Positions 1-10,471 of a stretch of 64,000 nucleotides of DNA are shown here, piece after piece. The first letter of the stretch is position 1. The number at the start of each line of letters is the position of its first letter. Under the pieces are notes generated by a model. That model was not told the DNA's origin, did not search any database, and saw nothing but the letters and a program-made list of their open reading frames with translations. The DNA is from a bacterium (GTDB taxonomy: Bacteria > Actinomycetota > Acidimicrobiia > Spongiisociales > Spongiisociaceae): the NCBI GenBank assembly GCA_028821265.1, contig JAPPGU010000082.1, forward strand, positions 62,001 to 126,000. Reading direction: 5' to 3'. The translations under genes were made by a program, and so were the position numbers.

Positions 1-960
1 CGCATCCGCAGCACAGCCGAGGTCGATGTATCGGACAGCGTGGAGTCGGCTCACCAGCAGGCCCGAGAGATCGTGGCCGAGGCGGAGGACGAAGCCTTCA
101 CCCTGCGACAGGTTGCCTGGGAGGCGGCTACGGACATGCTGGAGGCGGCGAGTTCCGAGGTGGCCGACCTACGGGCTGAGGCGGAGCGTGATGCCCTCCG
201 GATCATCGATGACGCGGAGCGCCGGGCGATACGGAATCTGGCGGCGGCGCGCCGGGACTCCGAGAACGTCCTGCAGACGGCGAGAGTGGAGTACGACCGT
301 CTGGTCGAGTTGGCCAGCGTTGCCGGCCCGGACGCAAACGCCGACGGGGGAGCCGGTGAGCAGGTTCCCGATGGCGAGGACGCCGAGTCGGCTACCGCGC
401 CGACCAAGCGGTTGGTGGTGCAGGTTCCGGCGGAGAACGGGCAGGTCGAGGAGTCGGGCCCGCCGCCTCCACCACAGGTGTATGGCACGATCCGGGTGAT
501 TCCTGCCGGTTCGACCCCGGCTGAGGCGCCGGTGAAGGACGAATCGGCGGAGCCTGCGAGCAGCGACGATGACGAGGGTGTGGCGGGCGGCGAGCCCGCC
601 ATCCGTCTCGGCTGGGCCGACGGGACCCGGAGCGTTCGCCTGGTCGGTACCCCCGCTACGCGGGCCCGCGTCGAGGTGGATGCGGTGGAGGTGGCCCGAG
701 AGGTGGCTCGCCTCCGGTCCGGATCAGAGGGCGGTGTCGAGTCGGAGAACGGAGAATCCGCGGTCGGGGAACGATCGGATCGTTCCGCTGAACCGTCCGC
801 GCCGTCCTGGGCCGGAACCGGGCCGGGTCCCGGCAGGGCGCCCGGTACCGCCCGCGGCAATGGCGGCGATGCCGGCGGTCTGGCGCCGTCGGATGACGAA
901 CTGGCGGCACTTTTCGCCCGGTTACGGAGCCGGGTCAGGCGCTCCAACGCCCCTGTCTGA
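1..960 (+). CDS. Coiled-coil (DivIVA-like/ATP-synthase-B-like) protein, 5' truncated by window edge
   Basis: Frame open from base 1 through the GTG at 40; Glu/Ala/Arg heptad-like N-terminus (HQQAREIVAEAEDEAFTLRQ...), disordered Pro/Gly/Ser-rich C-terminus. Confidence 0.6.
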   Translation, partial: RIRSTAEVDVSDSVESAHQQAREIVAEAEDEAFTLRQVAWEAATDMLEAASSEVADLRAEAERDALRIIDDAERRAIRNLAAARRDSENVLQTARVEYDRLVELASVAGPDANADGGAGEQVPDGEDAESATAPTKRLVVQVPAENGQVEESGPPPPPQVYGTIRVIPAGSTPAEAPVKDESAEPASSDDDEGVAGGEPAIRLGWADGTRSVRLVGTPATRARVEVDAVEVAREVARLRSGSEGGVESENGESAVGERSDRSAEPSAPSWAGTGPGPGRAPGTARGNGGDAGGLAPSDDELAALFARLRSRVRRSNAPV

Positions 961-984
961 GGTAGCCCGCTACCCTCCTGGATC

Positions 985-3867
985 ATGATCAGAATGGAGC
1001 CGGGTTCGTTCCGGCGGCCCCGCCGCCGTTCCAGTCGCTGGCTCGTCCTCGTGGCACTGGCCGCCTTCCTGCTGCTGACGGCGCTGAGCGGGCTGGCCAC
1101 CGCATGGACCGACTATCTCTGGTTCAGTTCGGTGGGCGCCACGTCGGTTTGGGTCACCACCCTGCTGTCCCGCATCCTGTTGGGGCTGGCCGGTTTCGTG
1201 GTGGCCGCCTTCGTCATCTGGATCAACCTGGAGGTGGTCTCCCGCTCCAAGGTCAACCCGATGATGAACGGAGGCCCGGATGACGAGGTGATCCGCCGCT
1301 TCCGGCAATGGATCCGCGCCCGCCGGATCCGCGCCCACCTGGCCGGGGCGACGGTTCTAGGGCTCCTGCTCGGTGTCTCGATATCCGCGTGGTGGCGGGA
1401 TGTGCTGGTCTGGATCAACGAGGTGCCCTTCGGCAGGACCGATCCGATCTTCGGGGTCGATGTGTCCTTCTACGTGTTCCACCTACCCGTCTACCGGAAC
1501 ATCGTGGGCTGGGCGATCCAACTCGTGTTCGCATCCGCACTGGTCTCGCTGGCGTACCACTACCTGAGCGGCGGTATCCAGCGGCTGCCGAACCAGATGC
1601 CCCTCGTCTCGAGAGGGGTCAAAGCCCATCTGTCGGTCCTGCTGGCGGCCCTGGCGCTGCTCAAGGCGGTCGCCTATCGGCTCGACGCCTACGAACTCCT
1701 CTACTCGACCCGGGGCGCCATCTTCGGCGCTTCCTACACGGACGTCACCGCCCACCGCCCGGCCCTCACCTTGCTGATGGCCATCTCGATACTGGGCGCA
1801 GGCTTGCTCCTATGGAACATGCGCCAGGCCGGCTGGCTACTCCCCGCCGTGGCGGGCGGGCTCTGGCTCATCGTCTCGGTAGTCGTCGGCGGCGTCATCC
1901 CGGCGGCCATAGAGCGGTTCCGTGTCCAGCCCAACCAGTTCAATCTGGAACGGCCCTACATCGAGCATCACATCGAGTTCACCCTGGATGCCTACGGCAT
2001 GGGGGAGGGGCAGGTGGAGACACGCGACTTCGCGGCCTCTCCCGACCTTACGAGCGAGGACATCGCCGGAAACCAGGCGACCATCAGCAACGTGAAGCTC
2101 TGGGACCCCGGCGTGCTGGTGCCGGCATACTCCCAGCTACAGGCGATCCGCCCCTACTACCAGATATCCAGCGTGGACACCGACCGGTACGTGATCGACG
2201 GGGAGCTCACCCAGGTGATGGTGGCGGCACGTGAACTGGACTCGGAGGACCTGCCGGCGGAAGGATGGGTCAACGAGACGCTCGTGTACACCCACGGGTT
2301 CGGGGTGGTGATCTCCCGGGCCAACGATGTCAACCCCACCACGGGCGAGCCCGACTTCCTGGTGCGCGACGTTCCACCCGAGTCGATCGTGTCCGAGTTC
2401 CAGGTCAGCCAGCCCCGCCTCTATTTCGGCGAGACGGCCGAGACGGGAAGCTATGTCATCGCCCGGACCAACCAGCTGGAGGTGGACTTCCCATCCGGCC
2501 AGGACGACACCGTGGTTCGCAACACCTACGAGGGGAGGGGCGGCGTGCCGCTGTCCAACGTAGTGGTCCGGTTGGCGATGGCGCTGCGGTTCGGTGACCT
2601 GAACACCCTCATCTCACCCGAGCTCGCTCCCGAATCCCGGGTGTTGATGGTGCGCAACGTGGTCGATCGGCTCGCCCGGGTGGCGCCCTTCATGCAAGCC
2701 GACAACGATCCGTACCTGGCTCTCATCGACGGGCGCCTGGTCTGGATAGTCGACCTCTACTCGACCACTAGCAGGTACCCGTACGCGGCGCCGGTAATCG
2801 ACGAGCGCCTCGGGATCACCTCGGATCTGTCGCGCGACTTCAACTACATCCGCAATTCGGTCAAGGCGGTGGTTGACGCCGAGGACGGAACCATGACGCT
2901 CTACGTGCTCGAACCCACGGATCCGCTCACGCAGGCCTACCGGGACGTGTTCCCCGAGGTGTTCACGGACGCATCCGAGATGAGCGAGGAGCTACGGAGC
3001 CATCTGCGCTATCCCGAGGACATGTTCCGGGTCCAGTCCGAGATGTACGCCACCTATCACCAACTCGATCCGCAGGACTTCTTCCAGGACGAGGACAAGT
3101 GGGACATCCCGGGCGATCCGGCCACATCTGACCGGGAGTTGCTGCGGGGCGACGCCTTCGACCAGACCGGCCGGGTAAGGAAGGACCTCCGCCAGAGCCT
3201 GCCCTATTACATGCTGATGAGGTTGCCGGATGAGGAGGACCTGTCCTACCTGATCTTCCAGAGCTTCAACCCGGCCAGCCGGAACAACATGACCGCCTTC
3301 CTGGTGGCGAAGAGCGGTCCCGCCGACTACGGGAAGATCATCGACTACCGCCTGCCCAGGGGAGTGCTCACCAACGGGCTCGAGCAGGTGAGCGCTCGGA
3401 TCGACCAGGATCCGGTCATCTCCCAGCAGTTCACCCTGCTGGGCCAGCAGGGATCGGAGATCATCCGGGGCAACATGCTGGTGGTGCCGGTCGAGGAGTC
3501 CCTCCTGTTCATCCAGCCCATCTATCTCAGGGCGGAGGGGGTCCTGCTGCCCGAGTTCAAGCGGGTTGTGGTGGTGTTCGGTGACCAGACCACCCCGATC
3601 ATGAGCGAGTCGCTGGATGCTGCCCTGGCGGAGATCTTCGGCTCGGCGCGGGCCGTCGTGCGCCCCGACGCCGACACCGCGTCCGAGGATGCCGTTACCG
3701 CTCCAGGTGACGGGAGCGACGAAGTTCAAGCCACGGTCCTTCGGATCGACCGTCTCCTGACCGAGGCCGATCAGGCCCTCCGCTCCGGTGACCTGGGCGA
3801 ATACCAGGCGAAGGTCGACGAGGTTGCCCGGCTGACCGACCGCCTGCTCGGGTTGCTGGAAGGGTGA
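985..3867 (+). CDS. UPF0182 (COG1615) family large membrane protein
   Basis: 960 aa; multiple N-terminal TM helices (FLLLTALSGLATAWTDYLWFSSVG) then a long extracellular domain, typical of the actinobacterial UPF0182 family. Confidence 0.9.
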   Translation: MIRMEPGSFRRPRRRSSRWLVLVALAAFLLLTALSGLATAWTDYLWFSSVGATSVWVTTLLSRILLGLAGFVVAAFVIWINLEVVSRSKVNPMMNGGPDDEVIRRFRQWIRARRIRAHLAGATVLGLLLGVSISAWWRDVLVWINEVPFGRTDPIFGVDVSFYVFHLPVYRNIVGWAIQLVFASALVSLAYHYLSGGIQRLPNQMPLVSRGVKAHLSVLLAALALLKAVAYRLDAYELLYSTRGAIFGASYTDVTAHRPALTLLMAISILGAGLLLWNMRQAGWLLPAVAGGLWLIVSVVVGGVIPAAIERFRVQPNQFNLERPYIEHHIEFTLDAYGMGEGQVETRDFAASPDLTSEDIAGNQATISNVKLWDPGVLVPAYSQLQAIRPYYQISSVDTDRYVIDGELTQVMVAARELDSEDLPAEGWVNETLVYTHGFGVVISRANDVNPTTGEPDFLVRDVPPESIVSEFQVSQPRLYFGETAETGSYVIARTNQLEVDFPSGQDDTVVRNTYEGRGGVPLSNVVVRLAMALRFGDLNTLISPELAPESRVLMVRNVVDRLARVAPFMQADNDPYLALIDGRLVWIVDLYSTTSRYPYAAPVIDERLGITSDLSRDFNYIRNSVKAVVDAEDGTMTLYVLEPTDPLTQAYRDVFPEVFTDASEMSEELRSHLRYPEDMFRVQSEMYATYHQLDPQDFFQDEDKWDIPGDPATSDRELLRGDAFDQTGRVRKDLRQSLPYYMLMRLPDEEDLSYLIFQSFNPASRNNMTAFLVAKSGPADYGKIIDYRLPRGVLTNGLEQVSARIDQDPVISQQFTLLGQQGSEIIRGNMLVVPVEESLLFIQPIYLRAEGVLLPEFKRVVVVFGDQTTPIMSESLDAALAEIFGSARAVVRPDADTASEDAVTAPGDGSDEVQATVLRIDRLLTEADQALRSGDLGEYQAKVDEVARLTDRLLGLLEG

Positions 3868-3933
3868 GCAACTGACCGGACGCCAAGCCCGCCGATCCTA
3901 TGATGGACGGCCCGCGACCATGGGAGGCGGTGG

Positions 3934-6291
3934 ATGACCGGCCTGATCAGGTGGTTCGGGGATGTCTCTCTCAAGGACATCTCGCTGGTGGGGGGTAAGA
4001 ACGCCTCGCTCGGGGAAATGTACTCCAACCTGGGGTCGCTGGGCGTGATCGTGCCCAACGGCTTCGCGACCACCGTGGATGCGTTCCGGCTGTTCATGAC
4101 CGAGTCGGGACTGCAGGACCGCGTCGACCGGCGCCTGCTCGAGGCCGGCACGGATGGTCCGGCCGCGCTGCGCGACGCCGGAGAGGACATCCGGCGCTGG
4201 GTGGCCGGTGCGCCGGTTCCCGAGCGGCTGATAGATGAGATCGGCACCGCCTACGAGAGCCTGGGCGCCGAGCCGGGCGGGTCCGTCGTGGCGGTACGGT
4301 CGTCCGCCACTGCCGAGGACCTGCCGGACGCCTCCTTCGCCGGCCTGCAGGACACCTACCTCGGGGTACAGGGCGCGGACCGGGTGGTCCGGGCGGTTCG
4401 GGATGTCTTCGCCTCCCTCTTCAGCCACCGGGCGCTCAGCTACCGGATCCGGAGCGGATACGACGAGGGCCGGGTCGCCATCTCCGCGGGCGTGCAGAGG
4501 ATGGTTCGCAGTGCCGCGTCCGGAGTCGTGTTCACCATCGACACCGAGAGCGGGTTCGACGGGGTCGTATTCATCACCGGCGCCTACGGGCTGGGTGAGC
4601 TCCTGGTCCAGGGAGGCATCAACCCCGACGAGTTCTACGTGGCAAAGCGCAACCTGGCCGCCGGGCGGCCGGCGGTGATCTCCCGGACGCTCGGGACCAA
4701 GACGCAGCAGATGGTGTTCGGCGAGTTGGGGGGCTCCGAGATCGAGGTGGAGGATCTGCCGCTCGCCGACCAGCGGCGGTTCTGCCTCAGCGATCCGGAG
4801 ATAGAGGAACTGGCTCGCCAGGCGGTGGCCATCGAGGACTACTACGGACGCCCGATGGACATCGAATGGGCGAAGGACACCGACGACGGTCGCCTCTACA
4901 TCGTTCAGGCGCGCCCGGAGACAGTGCGGAGCCGGGAGAGTCAGGCGATCCTCACCCGGTTCCGGCTTGAGGGGAGCGGGGCAGTCCTGGTGACCGGCCG
5001 CAGCGTGGGCCAGCGGATCGGGACCGGCGCGGTGAGGGTCGTCCACTCTCCCCGGGACATGAACCGGGTCGAGGAGGGTGATGTCCTGGTCGCGGACATG
5101 ACGGATCCGGACTGGGAGCCCGTGATGCAGCGGGCCGCGGCCATCGTCACCAACCGTGGCGGCCGCACCTGCCACGCCGCCATAATCGCCCGAGAACTGG
5201 GAGTTCCGGCCGTGGTGGGGTCGGGGAACGCCACCCGGCGCCTGGAGGATGGCGCCGACGTGACGGTCTCGTGCGCGCAGGGTGAGATCGGGAGGGTCTA
5301 CGAAGGCGCCGTGCCGTTCCGGACCGAGGTGATCCAACTGGATCGCATGCCGGAACCTCCCACCAAGGTGATGATGAACGTCGGAAATCCCTCCCGCGCC
5401 TTCGGATTCAGCCGGATTCCCAACCACGGTGTGGGCCTGGCCAGGATGGAGTTCATCATCAACAACGCCATCGGAGTCCACCCGAAGGCCCTGCTCGACT
5501 ACCCGGACGTGCCCGCCGACGTGCGGGAGGGCATCGAGGCGCGCATCTCCGGATACGAGAATCCCCGGTCGTTCTTCATCACAAAGCTGGTGGAGGGGAT
5601 CGCGACGCTGGCTCTCGGCTTCCATCCCAAGCCGGTGATCGTGCGCCTGTCCGACTTCAAGTCGAACGAGTACGCCCACCTGCTGGGCGGGAGCCGGTAC
5701 GAGCCGACCGAGGAGAATCCGATGCTCGGGTTCCGGGGAGCCTCCCGGTACCGCTCCTCGGAGTTCGCCGATGTGTTCGCGCTCGAGTGCGAGGCGCTGC
5801 GTCGGGTGCGGAGCGAGCTGGGCCTTGGCAACATCGAGGTCATGGTCCCATTCGTACGGACCGTGGATGAGGCCGCCAGCGTGGTGGACGTGTTGGCGCG
5901 CAACGGCCTGCGTCGCGGGCAGGACGGTCTCCGGATCATCATGATGTGCGAGATACCCTCCAACGCCCTGCTCGCCTCGGAGTTCCTGGAGTTCTTCGAT
6001 GGGTTCTCGATCGGGTCGAATGACCTGGCCCAGCTCTCCCTGGCATTGGATCGCGACTCGGCCCTGGTAGCCGGTCTGTTCGACGAGCGTAACCCGGCTG
6101 TCAAGGAGTTGATCCGGATGGCGGTCGAGGCGTGCCGCGATGCCGGCAAGTACATAGGAATCTGCGGCCAGGGCCCCTCCGACTATCCGGACTTCGCGGC
6201 GTGGCTGGTGGAGGTCGGGCTGGAGAGCGTCTCGTTGAATCCCGATACGGTGGTCGAGACCTGGATGTACCTGTCCGGCCAGGAGGCATGA
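3934..6291 (+). CDS. ppsA: Phosphoenolpyruvate synthase
   Basis: 785 aa; N-terminal PEP/pyruvate-binding domain ([10 protein letters not shown]), swivelling His motif [22 protein letters not shown]-terminal TIM barrel ([30 protein letters not shown]). Confidence 0.93.
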   Translation: MTGLIRWFGDVSLKDISLVGGKNASLGEMYSNLGSLGVIVPNGFATTVDAFRLFMTESGLQDRVDRRLLEAGTDGPAALRDAGEDIRRWVAGAPVPERLIDEIGTAYESLGAEPGGSVVAVRSSATAEDLPDASFAGLQDTYLGVQGADRVVRAVRDVFASLFSHRALSYRIRSGYDEGRVAISAGVQRMVRSAASGVVFTIDTESGFDGVVFITGAYGLGELLVQGGINPDEFYVAKRNLAAGRPAVISRTLGTKTQQMVFGELGGSEIEVEDLPLADQRRFCLSDPEIEELARQAVAIEDYYGRPMDIEWAKDTDDGRLYIVQARPETVRSRESQAILTRFRLEGSGAVLVTGRSVGQRIGTGAVRVVHSPRDMNRVEEGDVLVADMTDPDWEPVMQRAAAIVTNRGGRTCHAAIIARELGVPAVVGSGNATRRLEDGADVTVSCAQGEIGRVYEGAVPFRTEVIQLDRMPEPPTKVMMNVGNPSRAFGFSRIPNHGVGLARMEFIINNAIGVHPKALLDYPDVPADVREGIEARISGYENPRSFFITKLVEGIATLALGFHPKPVIVRLSDFKSNEYAHLLGGSRYEPTEENPMLGFRGASRYRSSEFADVFALECEALRRVRSELGLGNIEVMVPFVRTVDEAASVVDVLARNGLRRGQDGLRIIMMCEIPSNALLASEFLEFFDGFSIGSNDLAQLSLALDRDSALVAGLFDERNPAVKELIRMAVEACRDAGKYIGICGQGPSDYPDFAAWLVEVGLESVSLNPDTVVETWMYLSGQEA

Positions 6292-6370
6292 GGTCGTGGC
6301 CGGCATCCCCGGTGCCTGAGGGATCATCCGGATGCCCGGTACGCACACTCGCGCCGTCTGCTGACCGGTC

Positions 6371-7258
6371 GTGCCGGTAGTCTTCGCGCTGCTGGCGGCG
6401 GCGAGCTTCTCGGCCCTCGCCATCACGGTCACCCGCGGTTTTCGTAACAACAGCCTGATGACCGGCCTGATGGTGTCGCTACCGGTCGGAGCCGTGGTCA
6501 CCGGCGCCTTCACGCTGGCCGATCCCCCGACCGGCCTGACCCTCCGCGCGATCCTGTTCTTCGTGGCCGGAGGGATCGTGGGAGAGGGGGTGGGCCGGAC
6601 GGCCTTCATCTTCGCGGTGAGGCTGATCGGGCCTTCCACCGCCACGCCTCTCCAGACCGCCACCTACCCGGCACTGGCCCTGGTGGGCGGATGGATCCTG
6701 CTGTCGGAGCCGGTGACGGGCTGGCGTGTTGCCGGAGCAGTAGCCATAGCGGCAGGTATCACGGTGCTGGTGAGGGGACAGCCTGGCTCCGGCGGGGCCG
6801 GTGGCCTCCGAGAACCCGTGAAGGGCGGGCGGTGGGCCTATCTCCTGCCCGTGCTGGGGGGAATCTCGTTCGCCTCCTCGGACCTGTTGCGCAAGCTGGG
6901 TCTGGAAGAGACGCCGCATCCCCCCTTCGGCGCGGTGAGCGGGACCATCACGATCATCCTGCTCTGGATCGTGATCCTGGCGCTGGCGCCCCGGCTACGC
7001 GCCACGGTGAGCCTCGAGCCCGGATGGCAGTGGTTCATCCCCACCGGGCTCCTGGCCGGCCTCGGCGTGCTGTCGGTATTCCAGGCCCTGGAGTCCGGAG
7101 ACGTGTCGGTGGTAGGCCCGATCATCATGTCCCAGCCCCTGATGGTGGTGTTCTTCTCGGCGCTGTTCCTGAGAGACTTGGAGAAGCTGACCAGCAAGGT
7201 GGTGGGCGGCGCTGCCCTGACCGTCCTCGGGGTGGTGACACTCAGCTTTAGTGGCTAG
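6371..7258 (+). CDS. EamA/DMT family transporter
   Basis: 295 aa, about 10 hydrophobic segments, two-repeat DMT organisation; GTG start. Confidence 0.85.
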   Translation: MPVVFALLAAASFSALAITVTRGFRNNSLMTGLMVSLPVGAVVTGAFTLADPPTGLTLRAILFFVAGGIVGEGVGRTAFIFAVRLIGPSTATPLQTATYPALALVGGWILLSEPVTGWRVAGAVAIAAGITVLVRGQPGSGGAGGLREPVKGGRWAYLLPVLGGISFASSDLLRKLGLEETPHPPFGAVSGTITIILLWIVILALAPRLRATVSLEPGWQWFIPTGLLAGLGVLSVFQALESGDVSVVGPIIMSQPLMVVFFSALFLRDLEKLTSKVVGGAALTVLGVVTLSFSG

Positions 7259-7302
7259 TTGCTAGTTACATTAGGTTATGGTGGTCCATCGACCACCGAC
7301 CA

Positions 7303-8556
7303 CTATCTAGCCAACTCGTCGAGACTCGCTCGAACGGCCTCGGCCAGGTCGGTCACCTGGCTTTCCGTCATCACGAAGGGCGGCGAGATCTGTATTGCGT
7401 TGCCGAACAGGATCCTGCTCAGAACCCCGTGCTTGCGCAGGGCGCCGTTCATCTGATCCGGTAGGTTCGGGTTCTCGGCGGTCGCCTCGGGCGCTAACTG
7501 GACCGCTGCCAGAGCAGCTACCCCGCACCTGACCTCGCTGACCAGGTCGTGGGCGGCCAGCGGGCCCAGCCCGGCCGCCAGTTGAGCCTCCAGCCGGCTC
7601 GCTTCCGCCAGCAGGTTCTCCCTTTGGATTATGTCGAGGTTGGCGATGGCGGCTGCCGCCACGGTGGTATGTCCCGTGTAGGTATATCCGTGCCTCCACA
7701 GCCCCGCGTCACCCTCGAACCACGGCTCGGCCACGTGGGGCGCCGCGATCACCGCGCCCAGCGGAAGGTAGCCGGAGGTTATGCCCTTGGCGCACGTGAC
7801 CAGGTCGGGCTCCAGGTTCCAGCGGTGGCTGGCGAACCACATCCCCGTGCGCCCGAAGCCGGTGATCACCTCATCGGCGATGAACAGGATGCCGGTGTCC
7901 CGGCAGATCCCCCTGACCTTCTCCAGGTAGCCGGGCGGGGGAGCGAGGACGCCGCCCGCGCCGATGATCGGCTCGCAGATGAACGCCGCGATGCGTTCGG
8001 CGCCGATCCGCTCGATGGCGTCCAGCAGGGAGTCGTGCGAGTCCCACTCGACCAGGGCCGTGTCGGTCAACAGCTTGCCGTACCCGTCATTGTTGGCGGA
8101 GATACCGGCGATGCTGGTGCCGGCGGTGTGCATCCCGTGATAGGCCCGTGACCGGCTCAGCACGAAGGTCCGGTCGGACCGGCCCATGGCGGTGTGGTAC
8201 CGGCGGGCGAGCTTGACAGCGGTGTCCACGGAGTCGGAACCGCCGCTGGTGAGAAAGCTCACGCTCTCCGGGACCGGCGCGATCATCGAGAGGCGATCGG
8301 TCAGCTCGTTGACCGGTGGCGAGGTGAGGTCTCCGAAGGTCGAGTAGGCCTCGAGGGTGCGCATCTGGTCGGCGACCGCGGTGGCGATCTCGGAGCGGCC
8401 GTGCCCGATGTTGCAGTACCACAGGCTGGCGGCGGCGTCGAGGTAGCGCTTCCCTGAGTCGTCCCAGACGTAGCACCCCTCGCCGCGCGCGATCACCAAC
8501 TCGTTCTCGAGCACGGCCCGCATGTCCGCGAACGGATGCCAGAACTTGGTAGCCAT
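7303..8556 (-). CDS. Class III aminotransferase (omega-transaminase-like)
   Basis: 417 aa; LFIADEVITGFGRTG and CAKGITSGYLPLGAV PLP-lysine region, GHTTVAAAAIANLDI. Confidence 0.9.
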   Translation of the reverse strand: MATKFWHPFADMRAVLENELVIARGEGCYVWDDSGKRYLDAAASLWYCNIGHGRSEIATAVADQMRTLEAYSTFGDLTSPPVNELTDRLSMIAPVPESVSFLTSGGSDSVDTAVKLARRYHTAMGRSDRTFVLSRSRAYHGMHTAGTSIAGISANNDGYGKLLTDTALVEWDSHDSLLDAIERIGAERIAAFICEPIIGAGGVLAPPPGYLEKVRGICRDTGILFIADEVITGFGRTGMWFASHRWNLEPDLVTCAKGITSGYLPLGAVIAAPHVAEPWFEGDAGLWRHGYTYTGHTTVAAAAIANLDIIQRENLLAEASRLEAQLAAGLGPLAAHDLVSEVRCGVAALAAVQLAPEATAENPNLPDQMNGALRKHGVLSRILFGNAIQISPPFVMTESQVTDLAEAVRASLDELAR

Positions 8557-8762
8557 GGGTACGCCCCCCGACGGTCGCTGGGTCGATCATGCCCTGTAGA
8601 AGGGCCGCCGGGAATGATAGCGAGACTCCTGGTTGCCGCACGGAACCATCCCCGCGGACCGCGAGCCCTCCGGTGTTTCACGACCGATGGTCATTACTAG
8701 CCTTGGACGGCCCTGCCCGACTGGGAGGGCGACGGCATTTGACGGTCCTGGAGGTGAAGGCG

Positions 8763-9839
8763 ATGCCCAAACCGGCGGTGGTTTTCGGTGGTCCGTCGCC
8801 GGAGCATGACATCAGCGTGCTGACCGGGCTGCAGGCCGCCCGGCTCCTAGAGGAGGCCGGCGCAAACCCCTCGGTCCTCTACTGGTCGAAGACGGGTGGT
8901 TGGTACCTGGTGGCCGCGGACGGCGAGGCCGATGACTACGCGGCCGGGATCCCTCCAAAGGCGCGGGAGTTGCGCTTCGAGGCTCGCCCGCACGCCGGAT
9001 GGTTCCTGAAGAGGCGCCGCTTGGAGGTGGACACGGTGCTGGTCTGCTGTCACGGTGGCCCGGGCGAGGACGGGACCCTGCAGGGCGCCATGGACCTGGC
9101 CGGCATCCGGTACTCGGGTCCGGACGCGGCAGCCTCCAACCTGCTGATGGACAAGCTGACCTTCGGGGCTTTGATGGCCGCATCGGGGTTTCCCTGCCTG
9201 CCCCGGGTTCCGGTGGATACCGGCGGCCCTCCCGACTTCTCTCCCCCCTACATCGTCAAACCCCGCTTCGGCGGGTCGTCGATCGGCATCGAGGTGGTGA
9301 GCGACTACGAAACGGCGGTCGCGCTGCTCGGGTCGTCGCCGCACCTGGACCGGGGAGCGGTGATCGAGCCCTACCTGGAGGGTGGGCGGGATCTAAACGT
9401 GGCGGTGCGGACCTATCCGCGGGTGGAGTTGTCCGCCATCGAGGCGCCGGTCAGCGAGCAGTTCTACGACTACCGCGAGAAGTACCTGTCGGGGGGAGGC
9501 ATCGAGGGGTCGGCCCGCGAGTTGCCGGCGAGCCTTCCCGGCGAGGTCGAGGAGCGGATCCGGTCGATGGCCCGCCGGGTCACCGAGTTGACGGGGATCC
9601 GGTCGATGGCCCGGATCGATTTCCTCGAGAGGGACGGCGAACTGTGGGTCAACGAGGTGAACACCATCCCCGGCAGTCTCTCGCTCTACCTGTGGGTGGA
9701 CCCTCCCATCAGCCGCAGGCAACTGGTCGTGGACATGGTTGCCGAACTGGAGGCCGCTGCGCCTCGCCGGTTCTCGGTGGCCGGGGCTGACGGAACGGCC
9801 TTGCGGGGAGCGGCCACCATTTCCAAGAAGCTGGGCTGA
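8763..9839 (+). CDS. ddl: D-alanine--D-alanine ligase (ATP-grasp)
   Basis: MPKPAVVFGGPSPEHDISVLTG start inside the longer ORF; ATP-grasp motifs and INEVNTIPGS-like ending (WVNEVNTIPGSLSLYLW). Confidence 0.88.
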   Translation: MPKPAVVFGGPSPEHDISVLTGLQAARLLEEAGANPSVLYWSKTGGWYLVAADGEADDYAAGIPPKARELRFEARPHAGWFLKRRRLEVDTVLVCCHGGPGEDGTLQGAMDLAGIRYSGPDAAASNLLMDKLTFGALMAASGFPCLPRVPVDTGGPPDFSPPYIVKPRFGGSSIGIEVVSDYETAVALLGSSPHLDRGAVIEPYLEGGRDLNVAVRTYPRVELSAIEAPVSEQFYDYREKYLSGGGIEGSARELPASLPGEVEERIRSMARRVTELTGIRSMARIDFLERDGELWVNEVNTIPGSLSLYLWVDPPISRRQLVVDMVAELEAAAPRRFSVAGADGTALRGAATISKKLG

Positions 9840-9841
9840 TC

Positions 9842-9878
9842 TAGTTTGTAGTTGCTAGCCACTAACAACTACAAACTA
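9842..9878. terminator. Candidate bidirectional hairpin between convergent ddl and Lrp-like genes
   Basis: Perfect 13-bp inverted repeat TAGTTTGTAGTTG ... CAACTACAAACTA with 11-nt loop; AT-rich, no canonical U tract. Confidence 0.45.
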
Positions 9879-9882
9879 ACGA

Positions 9883-10116
9883 CTATAGGTTGATGACCGG
9901 ACAGGTGAGGGTCCGGGTGATGCCGGCGATCGACTGGATCCGGGCAACCACCAGCCTTCCCAGCCCATCCACATCTTCCGCGCCGGCCCTGACGACGATG
10001 TCGTACGGTCCGGTCACGTCGTCGGCCTGGGATACGCCATCGATCAAGCGGACTTCTTCCACGACCTGCTTGGCCTTGCCGACCTCGGTCTGGATGAGGA
10101 CGTATGCCTCGACCAC
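9883..10116 (-). CDS. Lrp/AsnC ligand-binding (RAM) domain protein, stand-alone
   Basis: 77 aa MVEAYVLIQTEVGKAKQVVEEVRLIDGVSQADDVTGPYDIVVRAGAEDVDGLGRLV; matches the RAM fold without an HTH. Confidence 0.88.
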   Translation of the reverse strand: MVEAYVLIQTEVGKAKQVVEEVRLIDGVSQADDVTGPYDIVVRAGAEDVDGLGRLVVARIQSIAGITRTLTCPVINL

Positions 10117-10180
10117 TGTGCTCCTCTCGGTGTGGGGGAACGAACTATACCGAGTCGGAGCGCGCCCGGATAGAGATGAG

Positions 10181-10393
10181 TCAGCGGCCGTCGGATCCCA
10201 TCCGTACGGAATGGACGAATCGGAGACCGTCCGACTCCTCGAGGTCGAAGATGATCCGCTGGCCCTGCCGGAGCAAACGGAAGACGCTTCCCGCCAGCGA
10301 TCCGGCCCGGAGATAGACCTCGCTGCGGTCGTGGTCCAGGACCACCACCCCGGAGCCGGTGTTCGGGTCGTAAATCTTGACCACGCCTTGCAT
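10181..10393 (-). CDS. Small cold-shock-domain-like protein
   Basis: MQGVVKIYDPNTGSGVVVLDHDRSEVYLRAGSLAGSVFRLLRQGQRIIFDLEE; OB/CSD-like pattern. Confidence 0.6.
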   Translation of the reverse strand: MQGVVKIYDPNTGSGVVVLDHDRSEVYLRAGSLAGSVFRLLRQGQRIIFDLEESDGLRFVHSVRMGSDGR

Positions 10394-10471
10394 ACTCCGG
10401 GATTCTACCCGGCCGCACCGGAGTGCCCGTCGGTGGGGCATGGGGCCTCCGTGCCGTATTCTTGGCACGGC

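Noticed and set aside
3898-6663. 921-aa minus-strand ORF opposite ppsA
   Set aside because: Antisense shadow ORF of high-GC coding sequence; low-complexity His/Pro/Arg/Gly composition, no family motifs, plus strand clearly encodes PEP synthase
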